Assembly: GCF_036250065.1 (NCBI RefSeq) | Contig: NZ_CP109199.1 | Coordinates: 1,054,001 to 1,118,000 of the forward strand | Source: Micromonospora sp. NBC_01699 | Lineage (GTDB): Bacteria > Actinomycetota > Actinomycetes > Mycobacteriales > Micromonosporaceae | Direction of reading: 5' to 3' | DNA length: 64,000 nt | Part shown: positions 7,863-15,664 of the stretch, piece by piece | Layout of the letters: the number at the start of each line of letters is the position of its first letter | Numbering within the stretch: the stretch's first letter is position 1 | Notes under the pieces: generated by a model | What the model saw: only the letters and a program-made list of their open reading frames with translations | Databases searched by the model: none | Told to the model about the DNA's origin: nothing | Position numbers and translations under genes: made by a program

Positions 7863-8634
7863 CCACCAACCTCAGGATAAGGTCTCTTGACTGGTCGCAA
7901 GGGAGCGCGACCGCCGCTATAGCGTGCCACAAACGATCCATGCTGGATACGCGGGCCGGCTCCACCTCTACCCTGTCTTCAAAGAAGTCCTCCAGCAGGC
8001 CAACCATGCTCCCGCCCTCGATGTTTGCCAGAGAGATGGAACCGCTGCGGCCCCCGTGCAACGCGGCGTAGGCGGGGACGACGTGTATGAAGATATTCGG
8101 CCGGGCGCCCACGTCGGCCAGGTGTAACAGTTGCTCCTTGGCGATCTCGGGAGGGCCGCAGTGGAGGGTGGCGGCATCCAGGATGAAGATGAATGTGGGT
8201 CGATCCTCTCGGTCGAGGATCGCGGCTTGCCGCTCCATCCTGAGGGCGACCTCACTCGCCACCTTCTCATCCGTGTGCAGACCCGTGCGGGCGAACACCT
8301 CTCTCGCGTAAGCCTCCGTCTGTAGCAGGCCGGGGATCAGGGTTCCTTGGAAGTAGCGCAGGGTCGAGGCCGTCTCCTCCACCTTTTCCCAGGGGAGGAA
8401 CCAGCTCGGCGCCGGGCGCCGGTTCTTCCGGGCCTCGGACGCCGCCTTCTGTACCTCCTCCCCGGTCTCGAAGTATCCGTCGAGGGCCTTGGCGGTGTCG
8501 GGCTTGGGGATCAACCGATTCGTCTCGAAGGCTGCGATCAAGGAACCACTCACCTGGATCGCGTCGGCTACCTGGTCCTGGGTAACTGCACGCTTCGCGC
8601 GAAGCTGTTTGAGTTGCGCCGGAAGGTTATTCAC
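7828..8634 (-). CDS. XRE-family regulator with DUF5753 (Scr1-type) domain
   Basis: 268 residues. Residues about 6-58 form a helix-turn-helix of the XRE type (RAKRAVTQDQVADAIQVSG, then AFETNR); the rest is a DUF5753 domain with the familiar LRYFQGTLIPGLLQTEAYAR stretch and a C-terminal helical part. GTG start with GAGGGG seven bases upstream. The family acts as DNA-binding regulator encoded beside a DUF397 protein, as here. It is divergent from the small-gene operon at 8832, so it could control it from the shared 197-bp region. Confidence 0.88.
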   Translation of the reverse strand: MNNLPAQLKQLRAKRAVTQDQVADAIQVSGSLIAAFETNRLIPKPDTAKALDGYFETGEEVQKAASEARKNRRPAPSWFLPWEKVEETASTLRYFQGTLIPGLLQTEAYAREVFARTGLHTDEKVASEVALRMERQAAILDREDRPTFIFILDAATLHCGPPEIAKEQLLHLADVGARPNIFIHVVPAYAALHGGRSGSISLANIEGGSMVGLLEDFFEDRVEVEPARVSSMDRLWHAIAAVALPCDQSRDLILRLVDDHDDSAADLA

Positions 8635-8831
8635 ACTTATCCCCTCTTATAAAGTCCACGCCCGCTCGTACGGCAACGCAGCCAGGGCTATCCGCCGTAA
8701 ATGCTCTGCGAGTATCTTCCGCCATCCCATGTCGGCAGTCCAGGGTGGAGGCACAGCACTTTCGCTCGAATCCAATCGGGAACCGCAATTTGCAAGGACG
8801 AGCGGGAGTTGCGCTACCGAGGGGGTGTGCG

Positions 8832-9029
8832 ATGTTCGTCGTTCAGGTCTGGTGGGATTCCGTTCTTCGATTGCTCGCCCCGCCCCCGCCCCCGTCCCCG
8901 GCGCCCCCACCGCCGGCCTGGCCGGCGTGGACGGACGAGCCGACGGCGAACCTGGGGCCGCTGCTCATGTTCGGGCAGCGGATGGGCTATCGGGTGGGTC
9001 GTCGGAACGGGGGCCGGCATGCCCGATGA
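8832..9029 (+). CDS. Small protein, first gene of an integrative-element-type operon
   Basis: 65 residues starting at ATG 8832 after a GAGGGGG ribosome site. A hydrophobic/aromatic N-terminus, a run of Pro (PPPPPSPAPPPP) and a Gly/Arg-rich end. Not recognised by family. It heads a chain of nine short frames, most joined by overlapping stops and starts, the arrangement seen in actinomycete integrative and conjugative elements. Confidence 0.6.
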   Translation: MFVVQVWWDSVLRLLAPPPPPSPAPPPPAWPAWTDEPTANLGPLLMFGQRMGYRVGRRNGGRHAR

Positions 9030-9339
9030 GCCGTTGGTCAAGGTTGGTGACGTGTTCACGATCGATCCGACGTCGTACCTGCTCGGTCATGGGCCGTTTG
9101 AGTGGCCGGAGGGTTGGCAGGACCTGCGTCTGCGGGTGACGCATTACCCGGTGGACGTGGAGTTGGGTCGTACGGATTGGGTTGCCCTGGTGGGGGTGGA
9201 GTTGGGCCCGGACGGTGAGCGGGTGGCGGGTTGGGTTGGTGTCGTGCGGACCACTGCGCTTCCGGGTTACCGCCGGCCTCCGTGTCCGTTCGGGTGTGTG
9301 CGGTGTCCGACCGCGAGCGACCCGAGTCGGTGGTCATGA
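9019..9339 (+). CDS. Small hypothetical protein (operon gene 2)
   Basis: 106 residues, overlapping the previous gene by 11 bp. Opens MPDEPLVKVGDVFTIDP and contains a beta-rich middle (LRLRVTHYPVDVEL, WVALVGVEL) with a C-terminal CPFGCVRC cysteine pair. The fold could be a small beta-barrel with a metal knuckle. Function unknown. Confidence 0.65.
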   Translation: MPDEPLVKVGDVFTIDPTSYLLGHGPFEWPEGWQDLRLRVTHYPVDVELGRTDWVALVGVELGPDGERVAGWVGVVRTTALPGYRRPPCPFGCVRCPTASDPSRWS

Positions 9340-9348
9340 GGCGACGAT

Positions 9349-9423
9349 GTGCCGGTCCCTGCGTACTACCGCGCCTGTTGCGCGATGTTCACCCGGCTGT
9401 TCGAGATGGAGGCGCATCTGTGA
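9349..9423 (+). CDS. Possible 24-residue micro-ORF
   Basis: GTG 9349 to TGA 9423, in the frame of the preceding gene just beyond its stop, reading YYRACCAMFTRLFEMEAHL at its end. Its stop overlaps the next GTG (GTGA). The protein-like composition suggests either a genuine leader-type peptide that couples translation or a former C-terminal extension cut off by the TGA at 9337. A 57-codon frame from ATG 9336 is the competing reading. Confidence 0.3.
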   Translation: MPVPAYYRACCAMFTRLFEMEAHL

Positions 9424-9509
9424 GCGATGACGAGACGAACCCGACCGCCGCTCCGGAGATCTCCGGTGAGGGGCCGGGCGCGTCCGGCGGAATCCCGTCG
9501 TGTGACTGA
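9420..9509 (+). CDS. 29-residue acidic peptide
   Basis: GTG 9420 with an ideal GGAGG site seven bases upstream; it encodes an acidic, Pro/Gly-rich peptide beginning MSDDETNPTAAPEI and ending IPSCD. The strong ribosome site and couplings on both sides (GTGA, TGATG) support expression. No known function. Confidence 0.5.
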   Translation: MSDDETNPTAAPEISGEGPGASGGIPSCD

Positions 9510-9718
9510 TGGGTGGGGAATTGAGTATTGAGACGTTGAAGTGGATCGCTCGGAGTGAGGTCATGCGGCACCGTAATTCGCGCCTCTGGCGGCCGGTCTG
9601 CCTCCATTGCACCCAGTACGGGTGCCCGTATATGGATCGTGCGATCGAGTTTCTCCAGGCTCTCGCGCGTGACGTGAGCACCGGTACGCAGGACCGTGCA
9701 GGGAAAGGTGAATTATGA
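9509..9718 (+). CDS. Small Cys-containing protein (operon gene)
   Basis: 69 residues, start overlapping the previous stop (TGATG). A basic helical N-terminus is followed by VCLHCTQYGCPYMD, a possible zinc knuckle, then an amphipathic helix. Short Cys-pair proteins of this kind are common in actinomycete integrative elements. Function unknown. Confidence 0.6.
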   Translation: MGGELSIETLKWIARSEVMRHRNSRLWRPVCLHCTQYGCPYMDRAIEFLQALARDVSTGTQDRAGKGEL

Positions 9719-9894
9719 GTAGGCAGGATGAGCCGTTGACGAGGGCCGGGATCTGGTGGGCCGCCGGGATGACGCTTCAGGGTCATGTCAATGGGCGGCG
9801 GTGTCCGCAGTGTCGGGCGGATGGGTGCGCGCAGTTGGCCTGGGCGCAACGCGAACGCCAAACAGTGGCATCGGTGGCATCGGTGGCCCGGTGA
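9715..9894 (+). CDS. Small zinc-ribbon-like protein
   Basis: 59 residues starting in an ATGA overlap. Contains RRCPQCRADGC, a CxxC plus a further Cys resembling a half zinc ribbon, after a Trp-rich N-terminus (GIWWAAGM). The stop overlaps the next GTG. Likely nucleic-acid- or protein-binding; not proven. Confidence 0.55.
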   Translation: MSRQDEPLTRAGIWWAAGMTLQGHVNGRRCPQCRADGCAQLAWAQRERQTVASVASVAR

Positions 9895-10133
9895 CGGATG
9901 AGCCGCTTACCCCCGTGACGGACGGGCCGCATGCCCCGGCGGCGGACGGGCCGCTCTGCATGAACTGCGGCAGCGACAGCGCCAAGTGCGACCGGTGCCG
10001 GGGGTGGGTCAAGCCGTGGTCGAAGTCGTGGCTGCCGTGGGCGCCGTGCTCCTGCCCGTGCTGGTCGCGTAAGACCCGGCCGCCGGCCCCGACGATACCG
10101 ATGATCGAGATCGGTAAGCGTCGTCGTGGCTGA
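9891..10133 (+). CDS. Small multi-cysteine protein
   Basis: 80 residues from GTG 9891 in a GTGA overlap. Two closely spaced cysteine groups, CMNCGSDSAKCDRC and APCSCPCW, followed by a basic tail (IGKRRRG), suggest a zinc-binding nucleic-acid-associated protein. It overlaps the ribbon-helix-helix gene by 8 bp. Confidence 0.6.
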   Translation: MTDEPLTPVTDGPHAPAADGPLCMNCGSDSAKCDRCRGWVKPWSKSWLPWAPCSCPCWSRKTRPPAPTIPMIEIGKRRRG

Positions 10134-10353
10134 CCCGGACCGGTCGACGCTCACGAAGATCACAGTCAACCTGATGCCGCGCGCGGTCGACGCGCTCGGC
10201 TCGGCGTGCGCCCGGTCACGGGACACGAAGACCGACACGATCAACCGGGCGCTGGTGGTCTTCGACCTGGTTCTTGATCTGACGGAACGGGGCGGGGGAA
10301 GCCTCACGGTGCGGAACCCCGATGGCGGCACCGAGCGGGTTCACCTGCTCTGA
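10126..10353 (+). CDS. Ribbon-helix-helix-like DNA-binding protein
   Basis: 75 residues, GTG start. KITVNLMPRAVDAL followed by TDTINRALVVFDLVLDL fits a strand-helix-helix (CopG/Arc-like) fold: a strand with alternating residues and two amphipathic helices, second helix after a TxTxxINRAL turn. Such proteins act as dimeric repressors and are common in mobile-element control regions. Confidence 0.65.
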   Translation: MADPDRSTLTKITVNLMPRAVDALGSACARSRDTKTDTINRALVVFDLVLDLTERGGGSLTVRNPDGGTERVHLL

Positions 10354-10364
10354 AAGGAGGAAGC

Positions 10365-10646
10365 GTGGAAAACGACCCGGACGCTGGCGTCCCGATGGGC
10401 GCCCCGCACCGGCCGGGCGACGACTGGCGGTGCAAGGACGACGCCGAGGAGTGGCCCTGCCAGGTGTTCCGCCGCCGCATGTGGTCCCTTTACCAGGGAA
10501 ACCGGCCCCGACTCGCCGAAGTGATGGGCGGCTTCCGCGACAAGGCAACGGCAACCCTGCCCGACCTGACCCCCAAACAGGCCGAAGCTCGGTTCGTCGG
10601 CTGGGTCCACGACCCACCGGTACGCCGCCGACTACGGGCGATCTGA
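10365..10646 (+). CDS. Conserved small protein ending the integrative-element-type operon
   Basis: 93 residues, GTG start with AAAGGAGG placed five bases upstream, 11 bp after the previous stop. Features: DDWRCKDDAEEWPC, RRRMWSLYQGNR and a C-terminal HDPPVRRRLRAI. I find no basis for an enzymatic assignment. The strong ribosome site suggests higher expression than its neighbours. Confidence 0.6.
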   Translation: MENDPDAGVPMGAPHRPGDDWRCKDDAEEWPCQVFRRRMWSLYQGNRPRLAEVMGGFRDKATATLPDLTPKQAEARFVGWVHDPPVRRRLRAI

Positions 10647-10725
10647 CCGCAAATCGGGCGATAAAGCACTACCAACTGTGGCCGGGCGGCGGGAGGGCGC
10701 CGCCAGGGAAACTCATGCTTTTAGT

Positions 10726-10769
10726 TCGTACACCATCTTTTGCGTGCGTACATCAAAGATGGTGTACGA
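10726..10769. repeat. Perfect inverted repeat after the small-gene operon
   Basis: 15-bp arms 10726-10740 and 10755-10769 (TCGTACACCATCTTT and its complement) with a 14-bp loop, 80 bp past the operon's last stop. A-rich sequence follows on one side and TTTTAGT precedes on the other. It may be a terminator, but the AT-rich palindrome also suits an element boundary or recombination site. Confidence 0.5.
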
Positions 10770-10921
10770 GAAAAACGTGTTATGCGTCCGCCTGGGATAT
10801 CCCGATGGCGTTGGTCGCCGGGTCCGACAGGCAGGACCAGGACGATCGGCCGACCGGGTGCGAGCGGTGAACGTGGGTGGCGATCGGCGGCGATCCGACC
10901 GTGAGCTTGTACGCTGCGTCG

Positions 10922-12172
10922 ATGCCGGATTCCAGCTTGATACGGGATTCCACCGAGCGCTGGTTGGAGCGGCTGCGTGGCGCGGTCGCACCCCGCCGGC
11001 ACAACGCCCGTACGATCGCCGCCTTGACCGGCAATCCGGGCTGTCACCGGCGGGCGGTGCTGGACGCGGCCGGGGTCGACAAGCCCCGGCTGGCCGAGCA
11101 CGTCGGCTTCCCGGCCCGCTACGGCCAGTCCCGCTTCGCCATCACCCGTGGCAACTCGTTCGAACGGCAGGTCAAGGCGGACGGCGGGGTCGAGTTGCTC
11201 CGGCTGCTGCGTGAGCGGCTCGGCCTGCCGATCCCGGACGCGGAATACACCGACCTCGACGGCGGCACCCCGGACCCGACCGCCGACCCGACCGACACCG
11301 ACAAAGACGCCGAGAAAGACGCCGACAGGGACGCCGACAGGGACACCGACACCGACATCGATGTCGAACCGATGCGACCGGTCGAGAGCAATGAGGAACG
11401 GTACGAGCGGTCCCGGCAACTGATCGGCGCGGCGGCCGGCGCACCCGCGTCCGGCGACGCCCTGATCTTCGACCATCCGCTGCTCCGGCTGGAGGTCGCC
11501 GGCCAGCGCGTCTACCTGGAACCGGACCTGATCGCGTTCCGGGTCGACGGCCGGTTCCACGTCGTGGAGATCAAGTCGTTTCCGGTGATCGACGGGCAGG
11601 CCGACCCGAGCAAGGTATCCGCCGCGGCGGTCCAGGCGGCGGTCTACGTACTCGCGATGCGGCAACTGTTGACCGAGGGCGGGCACGACCCGGCGATCGT
11701 GTCGCATGACGTGCTGCTGGTCTGCCCGCGCGACTTCACCAACGAACCGGTGGCCGCGCTGATCGACGTACGCAAGCAGTTGTCGACCCTGCGTCGGCAA
11801 CTGGCCCGGATGGCGCGGGTCGAAGAGCTGGTGGCCGCGTTGCCCGCGGATCTGAGTTTCGACCTAGCCCCCGACCGCGCCGGCCGACCGACCCGGCCGC
11901 CGGAAGCCCTGACCACCGCGCTGAGCGTGGTCGAGGCGCGCTACGCGCCGGAGTGCATGGCAAGCTGCGAACTCGCCTTCTTCTGCCGGCACGAGGCGCG
12001 CGGCCAGACCGGCAGCCTCGGCAAATCGGTCCGCGAGGAACTCGGCGGCGTCGAACGGGTGCCGACCGTGCTCGCCCTCGCCAGCGGTGAACTGGCCCCG
12101 GCCGACGGGCAGGCCGAGGCCGCCGCGATGCTCCAGGCCGCCGCACGGCTGCGGGCCGAGGCCCTGTCATGA
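10922..12172 (+). CDS. PD-(D/E)XK nuclease with predicted iron-sulfur staple
   Basis: 416 residues from ATG 10922. The nuclease core shows EPD (200-202, Asp202), EIK (216-218) and QAAVY (238-242), the D...ExK...QxxxY pattern of RecB/Cas4-type nucleases. Cys41 near the N-terminus plus CX3CX5C at 345/349/355 matches the four-cysteine 4Fe-4S staple of AddB/Cas4 proteins. An unusual linker of alternating Asp (about 122-148) is inserted between. The stop overlaps the next gene (ATGA), so the two are co-translated. TACGCT at 10910-10915 fits a -10 box for a leaderless start. Likely DNA processing or defence; no helicase or cas gene is adjacent. Confidence 0.75.
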   Translation: MPDSSLIRDSTERWLERLRGAVAPRRHNARTIAALTGNPGCHRRAVLDAAGVDKPRLAEHVGFPARYGQSRFAITRGNSFERQVKADGGVELLRLLRERLGLPIPDAEYTDLDGGTPDPTADPTDTDKDAEKDADRDADRDTDTDIDVEPMRPVESNEERYERSRQLIGAAAGAPASGDALIFDHPLLRLEVAGQRVYLEPDLIAFRVDGRFHVVEIKSFPVIDGQADPSKVSAAAVQAAVYVLAMRQLLTEGGHDPAIVSHDVLLVCPRDFTNEPVAALIDVRKQLSTLRRQLARMARVEELVAALPADLSFDLAPDRAGRPTRPPEALTTALSVVEARYAPECMASCELAFFCRHEARGQTGSLGKSVREELGGVERVPTVLALASGELAPADGQAEAAAMLQAAARLRAEALS

Positions 12173-13659
12173 GTACGCTCACCGCCCTCGCCCGCGCGCA
12201 GGCGCTCGCCGCCGGGGTGGCCCAACCGACCGCCACCGTGCGACACCTGCACCTCGCCGAGCGGCCACTGGTCCTGGTGCCGCTGACCATGGCCGGCGAG
12301 GCGAACGCCCCGCTGGCGATGCTGGTCGGCACGGCACCGGAGCGGCCCCGGCTGCTGGTGGTGCCGCAGCCGCGCAACCGGGATCAGCGGCTCGACTTCG
12401 TCACCGCGCTCGGCACCGTGCTGCTGCCGTACCTGGGCAGCCACCGGGGCGTGTCGGAGTCGGTGCCGATCGACCGGGGACGGGACGTGCGCTACCGGTA
12501 CGTCGAGGCGCCGCAACTGCTCGTACCCAACTCCGGCGGGATCACCTTCCTGCGCCTACTCGGCCGCAACACCCGGTTCCGGCGTACCGACGGGGACTAT
12601 CCGGTCGACGCGTCGGTGCCGCTGGTGGGGCGGTGGCTGACCTTCCTCGCCGAGCGGGCCGAGCACCCCGGCTCGTCGCTGCTGGTGGCGCTGACCGACG
12701 CGCTCGGTCTGCACTGGGCGACCGGGCAGAGCTCGGTGGAGGACCTGAACCTGGCCGCACAGCTCGGCTGGATCGACCCGCCACCGGGCGTGCCCGGCCC
12801 GGTGGCCGCCGCCGAGGCGGAGGACCCGTCGATCTGGCCGCCGGCCGGACCGGCCACCGACCCCGGGTTCGACAACGACGTACTCGCCCCGGCGATGGCG
12901 GCGCACCAGGCGGCGGTCGCGGCCGACGACGAGCCGGCCAGGCGGCGGGCGTACGCGACCATGGCGGAGGCGTTGCACGGCCAGTTGGAGCCGACCTGGC
13001 GGCTGATGTGGCGGGGCCTGGCGCGGCTGCGCACGTTGCCGGCCGGGGCACGGGTGGCGGGACGCTGGGACGCCGACCGGGACGTGTTCACCGACTACGC
13101 CGGCTACACCGACGAGGGCGGCCAGCCGCAGCCCCGCCGCGACGGGGCGGTCGCCGCCGCACAGCGCCTGCACCGGCTCGAACGCGCGCTCAGCTCGTAC
13201 GCGGTCCAGCGCGCCTACGACGACCCGCTGGTGATGGCCGACCACCGGCTGACCGGGGAGGCGTTCGTCGGTGAGGTGACCCTGGCCGACCCGGCGCGGG
13301 TCGACGACACCGGCAAACGGCCGGTGCTGCGTCCCCGGATCATGGTCGTCACCACCGACCCCGTGCTGGTCCAACCCGGCGCCACGCTCTGCTCGCCGAC
13401 CCGGCCGGCGCAGAAGGCCCGGGTCGTCTTCGTCACCCGGACCGGCGACGGGTCGAAGACCGAGGTGGTGTTGGAACTGTCCGGCGGGATGGGGCGGGGC
13501 CTGACCGCGCCACCGGGCACCGTCCCGGAGGTGGGGGAGCGGCTCTGCTACACCACCCTGACCGACGGCTACGTCCCGCCCGGCGCCTTCCCGTCCCGCG
13601 AGGACACCCCCTGGACCCACGGCGGCCCACCCACGGATGAGGCCGGCAGCCAGCACTGA
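12169..13659 (+). CDS. Unknown partner of the PD-(D/E)XK nuclease
   Basis: 496 residues, overlapping the nuclease by four bases. Not recognised. The N-terminal 200 residues look alpha/beta (PLVLVPLTMAG, RPRLLVVPQPRNRDQ), the middle is helical and Trp-rich (LEPTWRLMWRGLARLR), and the C-terminal third is beta-rich (RPRIMVVTTDPVLVQPGATL, KARVVFVTRTGDG), like an OB- or SH3-type barrel. No Walker motif, so it is not an ATPase. Translational coupling implies a complex with the nuclease. Two bases separate it from convergent darG. Confidence 0.7.
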   Translation: MSTLTALARAQALAAGVAQPTATVRHLHLAERPLVLVPLTMAGEANAPLAMLVGTAPERPRLLVVPQPRNRDQRLDFVTALGTVLLPYLGSHRGVSESVPIDRGRDVRYRYVEAPQLLVPNSGGITFLRLLGRNTRFRRTDGDYPVDASVPLVGRWLTFLAERAEHPGSSLLVALTDALGLHWATGQSSVEDLNLAAQLGWIDPPPGVPGPVAAAEAEDPSIWPPAGPATDPGFDNDVLAPAMAAHQAAVAADDEPARRRAYATMAEALHGQLEPTWRLMWRGLARLRTLPAGARVAGRWDADRDVFTDYAGYTDEGGQPQPRRDGAVAAAQRLHRLERALSSYAVQRAYDDPLVMADHRLTGEAFVGEVTLADPARVDDTGKRPVLRPRIMVVTTDPVLVQPGATLCSPTRPAQKARVVFVTRTGDGSKTEVVLELSGGMGRGLTAPPGTVPEVGERLCYTTLTDGYVPPGAFPSREDTPWTHGGPPTDEAGSQH

Positions 13660-13661
13660 CG

Positions 13662-14738
13662 CTAAGCGGTCACCAGCGGCAGCAGGCCGGCGGATCGCAG
13701 CCGGTCGTACGCCATCGTTACGTGAGCGGGCGTGAAGAGCCGGGCCTTGCGGCCGCTCCAAGTCTGAACCCGCTCGATCAACTGACCGAGATCGTTCGTG
13801 GGTGGATCCAGATCGGCGGCGTAGTGCACGGTGGCGAGCAATTCGAGACTGTATGGAGTCTCGAAGCCGTCAACGAGATGGGCCAGTCGGGTGAGGGATG
13901 CTTCGGCGGCGTTGCCGTTGGATTCGAACCAGGCCGACACGGCCTCGGCCGTCCCAGGCGTCAGATTGATCGGACGCAGTTCCTCGACCCGTGCCGATCG
14001 ATCCCCGTAGCCGAGAAGGTAGTGCCCTTCCAGACGGTCGAGAACCTGGTTCAAGCGCTCGGCGTACGGCCCGTACCGGCCTCGGTCGAAGTCGAGGCGC
14101 AGCGGTTCGCCCAAGGTCTGTAGGAAGTAGGCGATCTTCTGGATTTCGAGCGTGGTTACCCCGTCCCTGGGTTCCAACGCCTTCGAGCGCTCCAGATAGT
14201 GGTCGACCGCACGGAGCAGGGCGGCTCGTCCGGGGGTCAGGGGTGGCTTCTTGGTGGCGACTGGCATGTCGCCAGGGTCGGGGGCTCCTTCCGGTGGGAA
14301 GAGCAGCACCTGTACGTCCGGCAGTTCGGCGAAGGCCCGTGTGATCTCGGGGCGGATCTCCTCCCAGTCGAGGCCGCCATTCCCGCAGCCGAGGGCGGGC
14401 ACCGCTACGGAGCTGATCTTGTGTTCGTGAACCACCCGGACGAGGTCCGCGAGACCTCTGCGGATGTCGACCAGCTTGGACCGGGCGCGCCAGTGCCCCT
14501 TGGTGGGGAAGTTGATCACATAGCGGCGGAGGCCGAGTCGTCCGGAGTCGAAAACAAACATTTCGCCTAGTTTGACTTGCCCTGCTGCGCACGCCATCCG
14601 ATAGGCCGCGTAGTTCGGCGGATAGGCGCGCTTGAACTGCAACGCGATACCCTTGCCCATCACACCAACCGTGTTGACGGTGTTGACCAGGGCTTCGGCA
14701 TCCGCTGTCAGGAGGTTGCCATGGCTGATGACGATCAC
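13662..14738 (-). CDS. darG: DarG: macrodomain antitoxin (DNA ADP-ribosylglycohydrolase)
   Basis: 358 residues. The first 150 form a macrodomain: NTVNTVGVMGKGIALQFK (about 19-36) is the ADP-ribose-binding loop typical of DarG, with ALGCGNGGLDW near 115. In the family it removes ADP-ribose from DNA and its C-terminal domain (about 170-358 here) binds and blocks the toxin. GTG start in a GTGA overlap with the darT stop, so toxin is translated first and antitoxin is coupled. Confidence 0.92.
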   Translation of the reverse strand: MIVISHGNLLTADAEALVNTVNTVGVMGKGIALQFKRAYPPNYAAYRMACAAGQVKLGEMFVFDSGRLGLRRYVINFPTKGHWRARSKLVDIRRGLADLVRVVHEHKISSVAVPALGCGNGGLDWEEIRPEITRAFAELPDVQVLLFPPEGAPDPGDMPVATKKPPLTPGRAALLRAVDHYLERSKALEPRDGVTTLEIQKIAYFLQTLGEPLRLDFDRGRYGPYAERLNQVLDRLEGHYLLGYGDRSARVEELRPINLTPGTAEAVSAWFESNGNAAEASLTRLAHLVDGFETPYSLELLATVHYAADLDPPTNDLGQLIERVQTWSGRKARLFTPAHVTMAYDRLRSAGLLPLVTA

Positions 14739-15424
14739 TCTCGCACCTCCCCTCGCGGATATCCGTAGTACCAGTCCGGTCTGACAGCAACGTACCGGTC
14801 GATGATGTCAGCCGAGCGTAGGACCTGCTCAAGCTCGGCCTTCCGGGCCGTCGTCCGAACGGCGTAGCCCGTGATCAGGCTGAGCGGGATCTCACGATGG
14901 ACCAGGAACTCTGCCATCCTGCGCCTGACGCGATCTTGATCCTCTGGCACATCTCGCCAGATTCGTTCTCGCATAAGGGGCCAATCGACCAAATCTTCCA
15001 GATCATGGATCAAGGGCGAGAATCGGGTGAGATGGGCGGCGCAGTTGCCGTCGCTGGCAACCCAGGGCACCCCGGACCCGGCTACCCTGTCGACCGAGCT
15101 GACCAGGTAGATCAAAGGATCGTCTCCGCCTGGGTAACAGTCCGGCTTTCCGTCGCGGTGCTCACACGCAATCCTGTACATCATCGGCGAGCGGGGGGCG
15201 AAGTAGAACGGCACGTAGTCAGCCACGACTCCACCGGGCGCGCAGGGGACCACTCGCCTGCGACGGCTTGTCTTGATATCGGCCGCACCGACGTCCGTGA
15301 TCAATCGTGAGCTGACCGCGTTGTCGGCGACAAGCCTTCCAGCGGAAAGAATCGACGGAAGATTGCTGATGTGTGTGAAATGCATGATCAGTGCCCGCCT
15401 CGGTGGACGGATCGGGTCGGTCAC
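14735..15424 (-). CDS. darT: DarT: DNA ADP-ribosyltransferase toxin
   Basis: 229 residues. Near the start, ALIMHFTHISNLPSIL matches the NAD-binding strand of DarT, VPFYFAPRSPMMY the ARTT-adjacent motif, and MAEFLVHREIP the segment with the catalytic Glu. Known members modify single-stranded DNA bases with ADP-ribose from NAD and arrest replication. GTG 15424 is preferred over ATG 15385 because the residues before HFTH belong to the first strand in homologues. The start overlaps the stop of a short upstream frame. Confidence 0.9.
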   Translation of the reverse strand: MTDPIRPPRRALIMHFTHISNLPSILSAGRLVADNAVSSRLITDVGAADIKTSRRRRVVPCAPGGVVADYVPFYFAPRSPMMYRIACEHRDGKPDCYPGGDDPLIYLVSSVDRVAGSGVPWVASDGNCAAHLTRFSPLIHDLEDLVDWPLMRERIWRDVPEDQDRVRRRMAEFLVHREIPLSLITGYAVRTTARKAELEQVLRSADIIDRYVAVRPDWYYGYPRGEVRE

Positions 15425-15585
15425 CGGCTCAAAGGCTGATCGTCTGGGTTCTCGGCCGCTGCCTGCGCAACCTGGGCCTCGCCGTACAGTCGTGCGCGAA
15501 CCTGGCGCACATGCGCGTGCTGCATCTCCTTGGGAGCGCCCACCTGTCGTCCTAAGTGATTCGAGGGATTCGAGATCGATACCAT
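15421..15585 (-). CDS. Possible small upstream protein coupled to darT
   Basis: 54 residues from ATG 15585, ending in a GTGA overlap with darT. The C-terminal half (HAHVRQVRARLYGEAQVAQAAAE) is helical and basic. No ribosome site is evident, so it could be leaderless, start at ATG 15525, or be non-coding leader. If real it may tune toxin translation. Confidence 0.3.
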   Translation of the reverse strand: MVSISNPSNHLGRQVGAPKEMQHAHVRQVRARLYGEAQVAQAAAENPDDQPLSR

Positions 15586-15664
15586 AGCCAGAAATTGGTC
15601 GTCTCGTGACCCTGCGTCGCCTACTGTCCCAGGTGCGTGACCGTCGGGTCGACCGTGATTAGGC

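Noticed and set aside
10365-10646. Assignment of the 93-residue protein as an enzyme such as a flavin reductase
   Set aside because: No flavin-binding or catalytic motif is visible and the size is too small.
10922-12172. Cas4 of a CRISPR system
   Set aside because: Shares the nuclease and cysteine pattern, but no cas1/cas2, repeat array or other cas gene is in the window.
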